A stretch of 64,000 nucleotides of DNA, taken from the NCBI GenBank assembly GCA_022264855.1, contig JABYQU010000056.1, forward strand, positions 1 to 64,000, in the 5' to 3' direction. This stretch comes from Lenzites betulinus. Taxonomy: Eukaryota > Basidiomycota > Agaricomycetes > Polyporales > Polyporaceae. A program made the translations under genes and the position numbers. Below are positions 1 through 9,800 of this stretch, in pieces. A model generated the notes under the pieces. That model was not told the DNA's origin. It did no database searches and worked only from the letters and a program-made list of their open reading frames with translations. Positions within the stretch are counted from its first letter, which is position 1, and the number at the start of each line of letters is the position of its first letter.

Positions 1-596
1 TTCACCGCGATCGGGGGAGCGTTGGACGCTCGCATCATCGCACGGGTCCGGGGAGCAGCGGGAGGAGCGGGCGGAGCAGGGCGAGCTGGGGCGGCGGTCG
101 CAAGGGGAACGTCGTCTTCGTCGTCCGAGTCCGCGGCCGCGGCGCGCGCGTCTGCCCAAACCTTGCGACGAGCCTCGATCTCGCTCCGGGCTTCTTCCTC
201 GCGTCGCGCGACCAGGGCGGCGGCGGCGCGCTCGCGCGCTGCGACGTATAGGTCGTCGCGAGAGGGGTCGTCCGCGCCCGAGTAGCCGCCGAGCCCCGCG
301 TCGACAGCCGCGAACACGCGGTCGCCCCACTGAGCGACTAGCGCGGGCTCGGCGTCGTAGCGTTCTAGGCGGTGCTGGAGAGGCAGGTCAGCAAAAGGGA
401 GCGATCGCAGTCGCAAGGGACGTACGATCCATCCCAAGGCGGAGAAGCCGAAGGCGGCGTAGTCGGAAGGGCCTGCGACGCCCTCGGGAGCGGCCTTGAA
501 CAAGTCTTCAAGGTACTCCACGGTCTCGGCGCAGACGGTCGCGGGGTCGGCGCGACCTTTGCCTTTCTTGGCGGCGGGCGTAGAAGAGCTGGCCAT
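1..596 (-). CDS. Small acidic/alanine-rich protein, incomplete at window edge
   Basis: The start ATG at 596 lies in a good context (CACCATGG). The N-terminus reads MASSSTPAAKKGKGRADPAT and continues into a helical stretch (ETVEYLEDLFKAAPEG). A 51 nt segment with a GTACGT donor, a GCTGAC branch point and a CTCCAG acceptor (about 368-418) is probably an intron. It is a multiple of three and contains two TGCGA motifs, so read-through cannot be excluded. Downstream are a charged coiled-coil-like region (REEEARSEIEARRKVWADAR), an acidic patch (SDDEDD) and a proline/alanine linker. The frame is still open at position 1. I do not recognise the family. It shares its compositional style with the next two minus-strand genes. 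Confidence 0.55.
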   Translation of the reverse strand, partial: MASSSTPAAKKGKGRADPATVCAETVEYLEDLFKAAPEGVAGPSDYAAFGFSALGWIVRPLRLRSLPFADLPLQHRLERYDAEPALVAQWGDRVFAAVDAGLGGYSGADDPSRDDLYVAARERAAAALVARREEEARSEIEARRKVWADARAAAADSDDEDDVPLATAAPARPAPPAPPAAPRTRAMMRASNAPPIAV

Positions 597-1024
597 GGTG
601 TGCGGGATGAGGAAGCAAGAGGGGGAGTAAGCGGAGGGAGGACGAAGAGAGCACAAGTCCAGCGACCGATGCGACGAGTACTTAGCTGTTCGCAGCCTCT
701 TCTTGCGGACGGCAGCAGCGCAGGGTCGGGAAGCGCTAACAGTCGCAAGCACGCGGCATGTCAAGCGCCGAAGCATCGCGGAAGCAAATTTCCAGCGCAC
801 GGAGACTTAGCGCTGACGCGCCGCGACCCAGTCGAACAGGCGCTACGCGGGTACATTCAGAGCGCAGCGGAGCGCGCGACGCGTTCCCACCAGATCGTGC
901 CCCGATCGCAACGGGTCGCAAATGCCAGAGCTAGGATTGGCGCGCCAGAAATACACCATAGACGCCAAGCGGCGGCCGCGCCGGGCTTCCCTGCTCCTCC
1001 GTTTCGGGCGGCCCGCCTCCCTGA

Positions 1025-1626
1025 CTAGTCCAGTCCCGCCCCCGCGGCACCGAGGCCGACGACCTCCATCTCCCCTAATTCGGTAAGCGCGCGCTCAGTT
1101 CCCCGCAAGGCGCGCGCCGAAGCCCCTCGGATGCTGGAAAGAGCAGAAGACAATGTATGCCCGGCTCCGCCCGCGCGACTGGCCACTCCGCGAGCCGCGT
1201 CGGCCCGTGACACCAACAAACGTAGCTGGGCGCGAGTCACTTCGAGAGTAAGGCATTCTTGAGCGGCTGTGTACCGAAGTCTCTCTCGCAGGAACCAGGG
1301 GCCGAGGTCGGGGTACGCAGTCTGCGATCGCAGGACCGAGAGGGCGCGGGCGGTCGCGGAATCCACAAGAGCTTGGTCGCAGCCCATCGCAATACAGGCT
1401 TCCTGCGACTACGGGTCAATGCTGCGCTGGGAAGCAGCTAGCATACGCACTATGGCGACCAGGACACGCGTCGCAAGGACGTGCCAGTGGCGGATATCAG
1501 GCGGGTCCACGGAAGAAGGGGCGCCCTCGATGGTCGCAACCTGCGACTCTAACTGGTGAGGGCGGGGTCGACAAGTTCGCCGCAGAGAGAGTCTATAGCG
1601 CGGACAAGGTCAGGAAGGGGATCCAT
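1025..1626 (-). CDS. Alanine/arginine-rich helical protein, unknown
   Basis: Proposed start is ATG 1626 (GCCATGGATC), reading MDPLPDL. The most economical model has three exons. The first intron runs from a GTCCGC donor to the CACCAG acceptor near 1553. The second has a GTGCGT donor near 1448 and an acceptor in GTAGTCGCAG. Both joins keep the frame and skip stop codons. The body (VLRSQTAYPDLGPWFLRERL, then LTLEVTRAQLRLLVSRADAA) is predicted to be mostly helical and ends in a glycine/alanine tail. No domain is recognised. The first junction is uncertain, since the skipped segment also looks coding, so a frameshift is an alternative. The upstream spacer to the next gene is the densest non-tandem part of the hexamer island. 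Confidence 0.4.
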
Positions 1627-1806
1627 GGCGCGGAGTACTGGGGCGTGCGATACCAGGCTGGTCGCATCGCAGGTCGCAGACTTATAGAAAGGAGCGGGCC
1701 ACACGAGGTCGCAATCGGGAACCGATCGCAAGACATCTAATCCATCGATGGGCTAGACTACACGCATCGCAATTCGTCTCCTGCCTTCAGGTGTCTTCCC
1801 TCCTTC

Positions 1807-2468
1807 CTAACCCGAACGATTAGTCGCAACCTCCTCCATGGCTGCGACCCATCCGGCCTCCTCAGGGCGGTCGACCAGTACTGTGCGCTCTCCACCACGG
1901 TAGGCGTCTTGGGCGGCCGCGACGTCGCGCTGAAGGCGGGCGATCGCGCCCGCGATATCCTGCGACTGGGCCATGTCCACGGACCGGTCGGCGCCCGCGA
2001 TCGCAAGAACGTTGTGGATCGCAGAGGAGCGAGAGCGTAGAAGGACCAGGCGCTGGCGGGCGGCAGCTAAGAAGACACCTTCCAGGTCGCGCGACATGGT
2101 AAAGAGTCGTCGGTCGAAGTCTGCGACCGCGCCGCGGTACTCGCTGTGTCGTTCCAGGGCGCGCAAGGCCACTCGGGCGCGAGTAAGGAGGGGCGTCATC
2201 ACGGTATCGCCGAGGGAAATCAAGAAGTACGACTCCTAGGAAGGCAAGCTCAGTATCGCATCGCTCGCAGAGTAGGAGAATGGCCGATAGGACGTACCGT
2301 GCGGTACAGGAAGCGGTCGATGGCGTCCTCCCAATCTGCGACGCTATAGCCGGTCTCGACCATCTCCTCCATCATGGCCGCCTGCTCTTCGACCTGTGCG
2401 CGGGCCAAGGAGATAGTAGTCTGTCGCAGGCGAGCCGATGCGGCCTCGATTTCGACCAAGTTATCCAT
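1807..2468 (-). CDS. Helical protein of about 199 aa, unknown
   Basis: ATG 2468 sits in a textbook context (GCCACCATGG) and is preferred over the in-frame ATG at 2486. Exon 1 is 2468-2298 (57 codons). A 62 nt intron with a GTACGT donor and a CCTAG acceptor follows, then exon 2 from 2235 to the stop at 1807. The protein is almost entirely amphipathic helix: MDNLVEIEAASARLRQTT, then VEEQAAMMEEMVETG, then long R/A/L-rich stretches such as LEGVFLAAARQRLVLLRSRS. A coiled-coil or scaffold-type protein is likely, but no family is recognised. Composition and size match the two minus-strand neighbours downstream, suggesting a local group of related or co-evolving genes. Confidence 0.5.
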
Positions 2469-3254
2469 GGTGGCAATACCGCGCATAGGAGAGAGAGCGA
2501 AAGGGATAGGTGGGCCTCCGCAGGCAAATGGTAACCTTTATCGCAGGGTCTATCACGCGATCGCATCGATGGCCGACCGAGGGCGGTCGGGATCTCAGTG
2601 AGGGGGAGATGATGCGACCCGCGGTCCGCTGAGGCCGGGACGGTACAGCTGGACACGGCGTAACAGGCTGAGGCGCAGCCGTCGCAGCCGTCGCGAGCCG
2701 TCGCACGCCCAGGCTGAGTCGCGGGCGCCTGAGGATCGTGGTCGCAGCAGGAGTCTGGCCGTGCGACCGGCTGATCTCGGACTTTGGGAGAGCGACCCGG
2801 TATCGTCCATGTATATATTCCGTAGTTCGTAGTTTTCAGAAGGCAAGCAATCCCCACCCCTCAGATCTCATAGACCGGCCCTGGTATCGACTGCGACTGC
2901 GACTGCGACTGCGAACTGCGAACTGCGACCGCGAGCTGCGACGTGAACTTGTGACTGCGATCGCGGCTTCCTCTGACCATCGCGACTGCCCCGTCCACGC
3001 CCCCTCACCAATTTGCTGGCACTGCGACCGGTGGCGATAGAACCGGCGGACCGCGTACCCACCTTCCCTCTGCGATAGCAGGACGACTGCGACCTGCGAC
3101 GCTTCGTGGAAGCCCAGTGAAGGGAAACCGGCCCTTACTCGCAGGCATTATCCTTCCCTCCCCGCACTACGTCCGGCCTCGCCCCCTAGGCTCTCGGCCG
3201 CGCCCTCTATCCTGCTGTTATAGCAGGTTCCAGTGCATCACCGCACACTCCAGT

Positions 3255-4711
3255 ATGCCGCTGCTAGTAGTATTAACTATGTACACGACTTCACTGACAT
3301 GTCATCCTCAGCATCTGTACCATCCTCGTGCCGCTTCACCCAATGGAGTATGGCCGACACCGAGCGCCAGTACCAGTACACGCTCGCTCTCGTCGCCGCC
3401 ACCTGATGAGCTCTTCACCTTTCCCGCAGTGGAGGCTCGGGTGCACATGCCTCCTAGTGCTGTAACATCGACGACTCGGACTCTGCATGAGGTATGGTTT
3501 CTGTGTGTTGCTGTGTGCCGTAAGCTGATTGTGATGCATTCCCAGATGGCGCCGCTGCCACCTGGACCCCTGCTGCCTGCTATTGATGCACCATACAAAC
3601 AGGGGCAAGTACCTTCCGGAAAACCAAAATGCGCAGACTACGACCCACGTGTGGACAAGTTAATTGTCCATGCGTGTCACCAGTACGAAGTACTTCTATC
3701 AACTGAAGAACCGTTCCCAGAGCCAGGTAGTCCCGTGACGTGGGCTTTCAGGGTCTGGTCGGACGTGTGTAAGAGCGCCAACGTTAACTACACACTGAGT
3801 GATCGTATCGAAAAAATTGTGGGTTTTCATCAGCACATTATTGCATCGTGCTTCCCGTGTGCTGATCCCGTTTACGATGCAGATAATAGGACGGTCATCA
3901 CACGGACGAGGCGGCCTGCGCGACAAGATACGCCCCCTCGTTGCTGGCACATACGGTTTCCTGCTCGATGGCACTGAACAATCGAAAGTCGCAAACCTCG
4001 CTCGGTATAATTTCCTATTGGACCGCGATGCCGAACAACCAGAGGCACGGTTCCATTATGAGGTCAGTGATTTGCTCTTCCGTGGCCGCCATGGCGGCGC
4101 CACTGACAAGACACTTGTATTAATCATCTCATGCCTTAGGACGTCGAGACCAAGCGGCGCTTTGCGCACAACAGAATCATAACCACGGTTATCAAGGAAC
4201 AGTGGTTTGCAGACATGGCAGGCCCTGGCATCAAGTACGCTGCGCAGTTCTCGCCCATCCGCGAGGTCACACTTGCGCTCATCTTCACCACCGTAAGTCC
4301 TATGCTGAGTCTTACTATGTTTCTACTGTGCTAAGCCCGAATTTGCGAGGCAATAGATCGAATACTGCTTGGATCAGTGGGCAACTGGACACTACGACAA
4401 GAACGTCACGTTCTCGGACAAGGTGTACCGTGCAAAGTACCAGCGGCACCTTCTGCATGTTCATGAATGGTGCAAGATCGATGTCAACACGACGCAGGAC
4501 ATTCGTCAAAGGATGTATGACCGCGCAAGGTAAGCTGCGTCACGTCTCGATGACTTTTTGCCGTGCTACCGAGTCTCACCCGACCCACAGGCGTGCGTCC
4601 GGTGCAATGCCCGAAGCGCGGGCCCTTGTTGGTCTCTCGTCGACTGCGCGTGACCGTCTGCGTATCGAACTCGCTGCTAGTGCCGCGCAACACTCGGATG
4701 AAGATGCATAA
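3255..4711 (+). CDS. DUF6532 domain protein
   Basis: This is a multi-exon gene with consistent GT-AG joins. A low-complexity N-terminus is followed by the DUF6532 core. It begins at YDPRVDKLIVHACHQYEVLL, continues with SDRIEKIIIGRSSHGRGGLR, DKIRPLVAGTYGF and QWFADMAGPGIKYAAQFSPI, then IEYCLDQWATGHYDKNVTFS, and ends in QRHLLHVHEWCK and RQRMYDRAR. The order and motifs match the agaricomycete DUF6532 family, whose function is unknown and which is highly expanded in these fungi, often in accessory regions. The exact start is uncertain: the ATGs at 3255 and 3279 share the frame, and another frame is open nearby. The stop is the TAA at 4709-4711. It lies next to a transposase and just beyond the hexamer island. 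Confidence 0.7.
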
Positions 4712-5143
4712 GCGGGAGGGGTCGGCACTTGTACTAGTAGTACTACAATAGAAGTCTAATCCCCTGTATCGGCACCCTGTTGCATAGAATATGATATTCT
4801 GAACTGCCCCCTTACCGTGGATTGCATGTCAAGTAACACAGCTGGATTTATGTACAGGTGGAGCAGCTACAGAGGTCTACTGTAGCTCAACACAAGCATC
4901 TATCCAATTACGGGCGGCTCTGTGATAACACTCGCAAATTTGGCGCGCTACTGAAAGGGGGGGTGTCTACGATGCTCCGGAACTCACGTAGGCTACGTAG
5001 GCCTCCATGGACTCCCGGGTTTTTCCTGATGTGGGCGACAACAATATTGTTTACCGAGGGCAACAGGCGGCGGCACAGCACCGTTGTTATCTGCCAAGCG
5101 TATCGGGGACCAGCTCGTCGAATTTCGAACGCGCCTCGAGACC
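4712..5143. other. Spacer between two accessory genes
   Basis: It holds AT-richer sequence than the flanks, including the imperfect palindrome GAATATGATATTC near 4787. The reading frame of the next gene is open upstream of its first ATG (from about 5084), so an unplaced 5' exon could lie here. Nothing else could be supported. Confidence 0.4.
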
Positions 5144-6822
5144 ATGGCCAACACCATGGACTCCTACGACACCGATGTCGAAAGCGCTAAGGTACAACTG
5201 AACTCGGCTCTGGATGAGCTGGACGAGGTTGGGGAAGCGGTGCGCAAAGTGATCTTTCGGACGGCTGACCTTGAGACCACCATCGAAAGTCTTGAAGATC
5301 GCCTCGTACTATTGGAGCGACAGCTACGTTCAGTGATAGATCGGTCAGATGTCATAGCACAAAATCCCGAAGATGGTCTTCCAGCCGCACCTACGCCAGA
5401 CAAGGCCAAGCCGAAGCGGAACAAGGGGCGCGACAATGCTCTCCAGGTACGTCTTGTAGCCATGCTGTCCATGATCGTTAGTAAACCGTAAACACTATGC
5501 GTGAAGGATGCGATACGCACTTGCCTATTCAGCCTCATGGGTATCACATCGAAGAACCCCCTCCCAGAGCCAATGCCGTCAGAGGGGACGTGGTGGGAGG
5601 CAGTCTACAGTGGGAGCGGTGACAACATCACGTCGGAGAGCTTGCTGCGGCCGCACTGGGCTCGCCCGTGGGCGAACAATGAGGCCGGATGGAGCCTGAA
5701 GGTCGCGATCCGCATACAGAGACGGGGGACAGAGTATACGACTGCGCTTAGCCAGGAGCACCTTGCTAGTTTGTCGCGCGAGCGCATAACGGACGCCCTG
5801 CGAGTGGTCTTCATGTCCATGGCCAAGCGATGGAAAATGGAGAATGGCGGTGAAGGCCAGGCAGCGAAGAAGGAGCGGAACAAACAAGCGAAGTCCAATG
5901 CGCGCAAGAAACAGGTTAGTATGATGCATTTGTAGGAAAGGCGGAGTACTGACCATCACTCTGGTTACAGAAGGCCCTAGCGCGCGCGGCGATGAGGGCA
6001 AAGGTCCCAGGCGCGCAATCTGAGGTGCACAACTATCAGTTTCAGTGGCAGTACCAATCGTCGGACGACTCAGAGGTTGAAGAATTCTTACCTGCGGCCA
6101 AGCGGACGGTGGATCCCGATACAGACGACGAGGAGCGCGGCGGGCATGTGGCAATACCTTTGACACGAAAGATTTGGGTGTCGCATTCACCCGGATGGCG
6201 TCTGGACGAGGCAAGTGGGATCAGCGCAGGTATCTCAGTCGCCGCATGTTGACACTCACCAATGCAGACGAATACCATGTTAGATGAGATCGATGTCTGG
6301 GTCAGGAAGGAGCGGGATAGGGAAAAGGTTGGTCAGGGTAACACATACAAGCCAAGGCAACGTGGTAGTCCACGCCTGTGGAAGGAAACCTGCCTCCCCA
6401 GCCTCGTCCGGAGCAAGGATGCGGTCCTTGTGCCTCGTGCCAAGGTTCGTTCGGCATGGCTTCGTAGCAAGCACGGAAGCCCCTACTACTCGAGCAAGTT
6501 CATGCTCTTCAACGGAGACGAGGTTGATGAAAGCGTCGATGGAGACGATGAGTACCAGGACGAGGGGTTGGCGTATGACGGCGTAGAAGGGGACCGTGCC
6601 GCTGGCGACGAGGCCGGAGCAGGAGACATGGCCGGAGCGGGCGATGATGCCAGAGCAGGGAATGAGGCCGGTGCGGGGGACGAGCACCAGGACAGGATGA
6701 GGGCTGAGGAGCGAGGAGGTATGGAGCAAGTCGAGGAGGTGGGAGAAGGACAGGAGCAGTTGGCGGGTAGCAACGGGTTGGCGCTGCGCAGGGAAGCTTC
6801 AGCGGAGCTCGAGTACGCCTGA
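5144..6822 (+). CDS. Coiled-coil protein with acidic repeat tail, unknown
   Basis: The first in-frame ATG is 5144 (MANTMDSYDTDVESAKVQLN). Residues about 10-75 form a heptad-rich coiled coil (LETTIESLEDRLVLLERQLR). After a GTACGT intron comes a conserved-looking domain (DAIRTCLFSLMGITSKNPLP, TWWEAVYSG, ERITDALRVVFMSMAKRWK), a lysine-rich stretch and another intron. The C-terminal part holds RSAWLRSKHGSPYYSSKFML. The tail repeats AGDEAGAGDMAGAGDDARAG-type units. One join uses a GC donor (GAG|GCAAGT) before ACGAATACC. I do not know a function; this type of protein is familiar from transposon-rich agaricomycete regions. It converges on the transposase, with only about 50 bp between the stops, so it may be cargo or a second element protein. 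Confidence 0.55.
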
Positions 6823-6875
6823 GACGATTTGTCAGATGTGTCAGCTTCGGAATGTAATCAAGACTGATGTCGCGG

Positions 6876-9800
6876 CTAGTAGGGTTCGCCGTCCAGGATG
6901 ATGTCTACCCGGTCTGGCTCTTGGGAGTCCTGCAGTGACGAGCACATGTTTGCGATGAGTGCAAGAATGGTTGTGACGATTTGGACTTACATGGCAGATG
7001 GACATGGTAACCCACAGTCGCCCAAAGGATGAGGAGATCCTGTTCAGGGCAAAATGACCGCTGAACTGCCGAACATCAATCACTTGAAGCGGGCCTAGCT
7101 GCCCGTACTTCCAGACATCAATCCCGAGATCAGTGGACCTGGCAATGGATTAGAGCGGCGAAACTGATAGCAACCAGTCAGAAAGCTTACCGATTCGCCC
7201 ATGGCATACACGTGGAGGCCTCAGGATGGGCTTGAAACGGTCGCACTACCGCAAGCTCAGCTTGCAATGTTCTCCCCTCATTGGTCGTGTGGCGTATTTG
7301 CATGATGTGAATTATGTCGACGCCTTGTCGGCCATCAATGTAAGCGTACCTGTACTTGACTCCTTGTGGGGACGTTGACACTCCATAGCGTTGCCCTGCT
7401 ACAAGGACGTGTGAGAAGAACGGGACGGATATCGCAATCAGGGGCGAGCCCTCTTCGGCAAACGAAGTGTCGGGGACAAGGTCGACATCAGCCGCCCACG
7501 CACGAGCGAGATGATGGAATACAAGAGTGTATAGCCCTGCAGCGCGCAGGTTACCGGGCGGCCCGTGTTTCGGAAATTGGATAAGTTCTGGAACTTGAAG
7601 GTCAGCACTGTGCGGGATGTCCGATGAAGTCAGAAATTGTTACCGCCGCTGGCCTCTGCGGACATCAACGCAATTGTATTGAGCAGAGTACCGCGGCTTT
7701 GCGAAGGACGGTCGCGGCCTTGGAGGCACTTTTGGAGCTCATCGATATTCATGTCATCTTCTGGGGTCTTGTCGTCGCCGAGACTTGAGAGTTTCAGGAT
7801 CTACAAATAGCGAGACATGAGAAAGTTGAATCATCAATTACACGTGCATGCTTACGAGGTCATGGATCAAATGGAGCTTTGTCCAACTGCGCATGAGAGT
7901 CGCCTCGAGTTCACCACCCTTGTGTCCGTTGTGGTTGACCTTCGCAAGCCATCCATTGAAACGCTCGTAAACGTAGGCCCACCATGCGTAGACAGGACCG
8001 AATTTGAGTATGAAGAGGATGAGGTGAGTGAGGAGATGAAAGTACGGTGTCAAATGACATAGCATCTGCGCCCAGGTCTGACATGCGCGATTGTGGCAAT
8101 CCTGTGCGCGGCGTGCCTCGGCGACGGTGATTGATTGGGCTGCCCAGATGCGTATAGCAACGCACCACTCCAGCACGGTGTTGTACACAGCGGAAAATGA
8201 ATCTTGACGATTCTTTGTACGGAGACTCTTGGGACGATCTTGGGACGTGATGCTTTGAAGAATCTTGAATATTCTTGGCGTTTTCCTTGAAGTAACCAAT
8301 CTGGGGAGAATCCTGGAGGTGCAGCGCTGATGGCAAGGGCGGGGGACGCCGGGAATACCAAATGTAGGAGTGTCCCATCAAAGGGATCGTTAGCGTGATG
8401 CAAACTGTCCGGATGCGGCAGAGTTCCCAGGGTACGTGCGTGGGTAAGCAGTTCTCACGGTTGAATTTCCCCTCGCGCGGACGCCAGCGCAAGTGCTCTC
8501 TTCTCCCAGTCTCCATTCGCGTCTGCGTCCCTTGAGTCTTGGGACTCAAAACTCTGAGCTCTCCTGCAGCGGACAACCTCAGAAGTTTGCTGGCGCTGTC
8601 TTAGGTACTTCACCTTCTTCTGACGCGGCTTGGCTCTGCTCGCTCTCATGCCCCGCCCGTTGCGCTGGCGATTTGCCAGCTCTCTACCAGGTGAGTAAGT
8701 CGATCATTCTTCGTCATACAACCATATTCGCTCTGTCTGGGAGCCTCCACTCTCCCCGCAAGCGCAATGGAAGCAGTAAGTACGTGGATGTACTCAAACT
8801 CGCGGTGTCGTGTACCGCGTCACAGCGATGAGGGCTTTACTCTCTGTGGGCAAGTGGTCTTTGTGTAAGAGACGGCGTGCTGGGGGTGTATTTGGTATGT
8901 CCAGCGTGCCCCGTCTAGCTTGCCTCGTGCTAATTCTCCATCCTTAGACCGTGCACGATCCCCCTGGTGTGGACAGAAGGATCAAGGTTAGCCCCCCCTT
9001 TACTGAGATCCACTCATGGCAGCACGACGATTGTGCAGACCACGGTGTAGACAGAGCCGGGGAGGCAAGACCACTGCCGTCGTGCGCAGTAAGTACAGGA
9101 CACACCCATCGCTACCCAGGTCGCTACTAGGACGGCGACAGCCAGCGCGACGGCGACCACGACGACGATGACCATCATCGCAGTGGTATCCTAATCGCTG
9201 ATAGTGTTCACGATATGTGTACTCTAATTGTATGGCTTTGTAGCAGTATAAGTAATATGTACTCGTAGTGTGAATATATTTCGTCCCCATTCCAGCGGTA
9301 TTAGGTGTGCTCGGGTAGTGCTCGGGACAAATCGGAAGGGGTTGGATGCAGTAAACTGGCGAAAAAGCGCTGATAATATTTCAGATCTCGTCCCATCATT
9401 CTGCAGAATATCTCAGGAAAATTCGCTCTCGAGAGATTCCCGGAGGTCTCCGATTGGGATTTTCTTGGAGCGTGGCCCGGACAATCTTGGAGATCAAAAA
9501 TTCAAAGAGTTTTCCTGTCTTCAACTTTGGCTGTGTAGTGGTCGCAGTAGTTCCGCTGCATCGTCTCCTGTGCGATATAGTCAAGATCCGCGATAGTGGT
9601 ACCTGGCTCTGATGCAGCAGCGGCCTGGCGGCGTTCCCTGACAAGTGCAGCGATACGTTTAGCCTTGATTGCCGCTTTTTGAGTAGACTTGAGCGGCGGT
9701 GCCTGTTTGTCGGGTATGTTGCCGTCTACCTGCCATGCCTCGTACAAGCCGACCGGCAGAATCGAGACCATGTTTCGCCATTGGTCGGCCTTCCCGGTCC

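Larger units (their letters stand above)
1..3110. repeat. TGCGAC/GTCGCA hexamer island
   Basis: Counting by eye gives about 20 TGCGAC and 15 GTCGCA copies in 3.1 kb, where a random sequence of this composition would hold about two. TGCGAT/ATCGCA variants add many more. Copies lie in coding exons, in the introns of the two flanking genes, and most densely in the spaces between genes (1640-1810 and 2880-3100). Around 2890-2940 they form a near-tandem run. The signal stops sharply near 3110 and only scattered copies occur later, for example near 3985, 9540 and 27370-27395. It is not a simple tandem array: spacing varies and both orientations occur. No function is known to me. Confidence 0.75.

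Noticed and set aside
2880..2945. TGCGAC run as a microsatellite or CRISPR-like array
   Set aside because: Units are 6-7 bp without spacers of constant length, and the motif is dispersed over 3 kb.
8206..9517. Solo LTR interpretation of the insertion
   Set aside because: The ends are not TG...CA, and the duplication is 4 bp rather than a perfect 5 bp.
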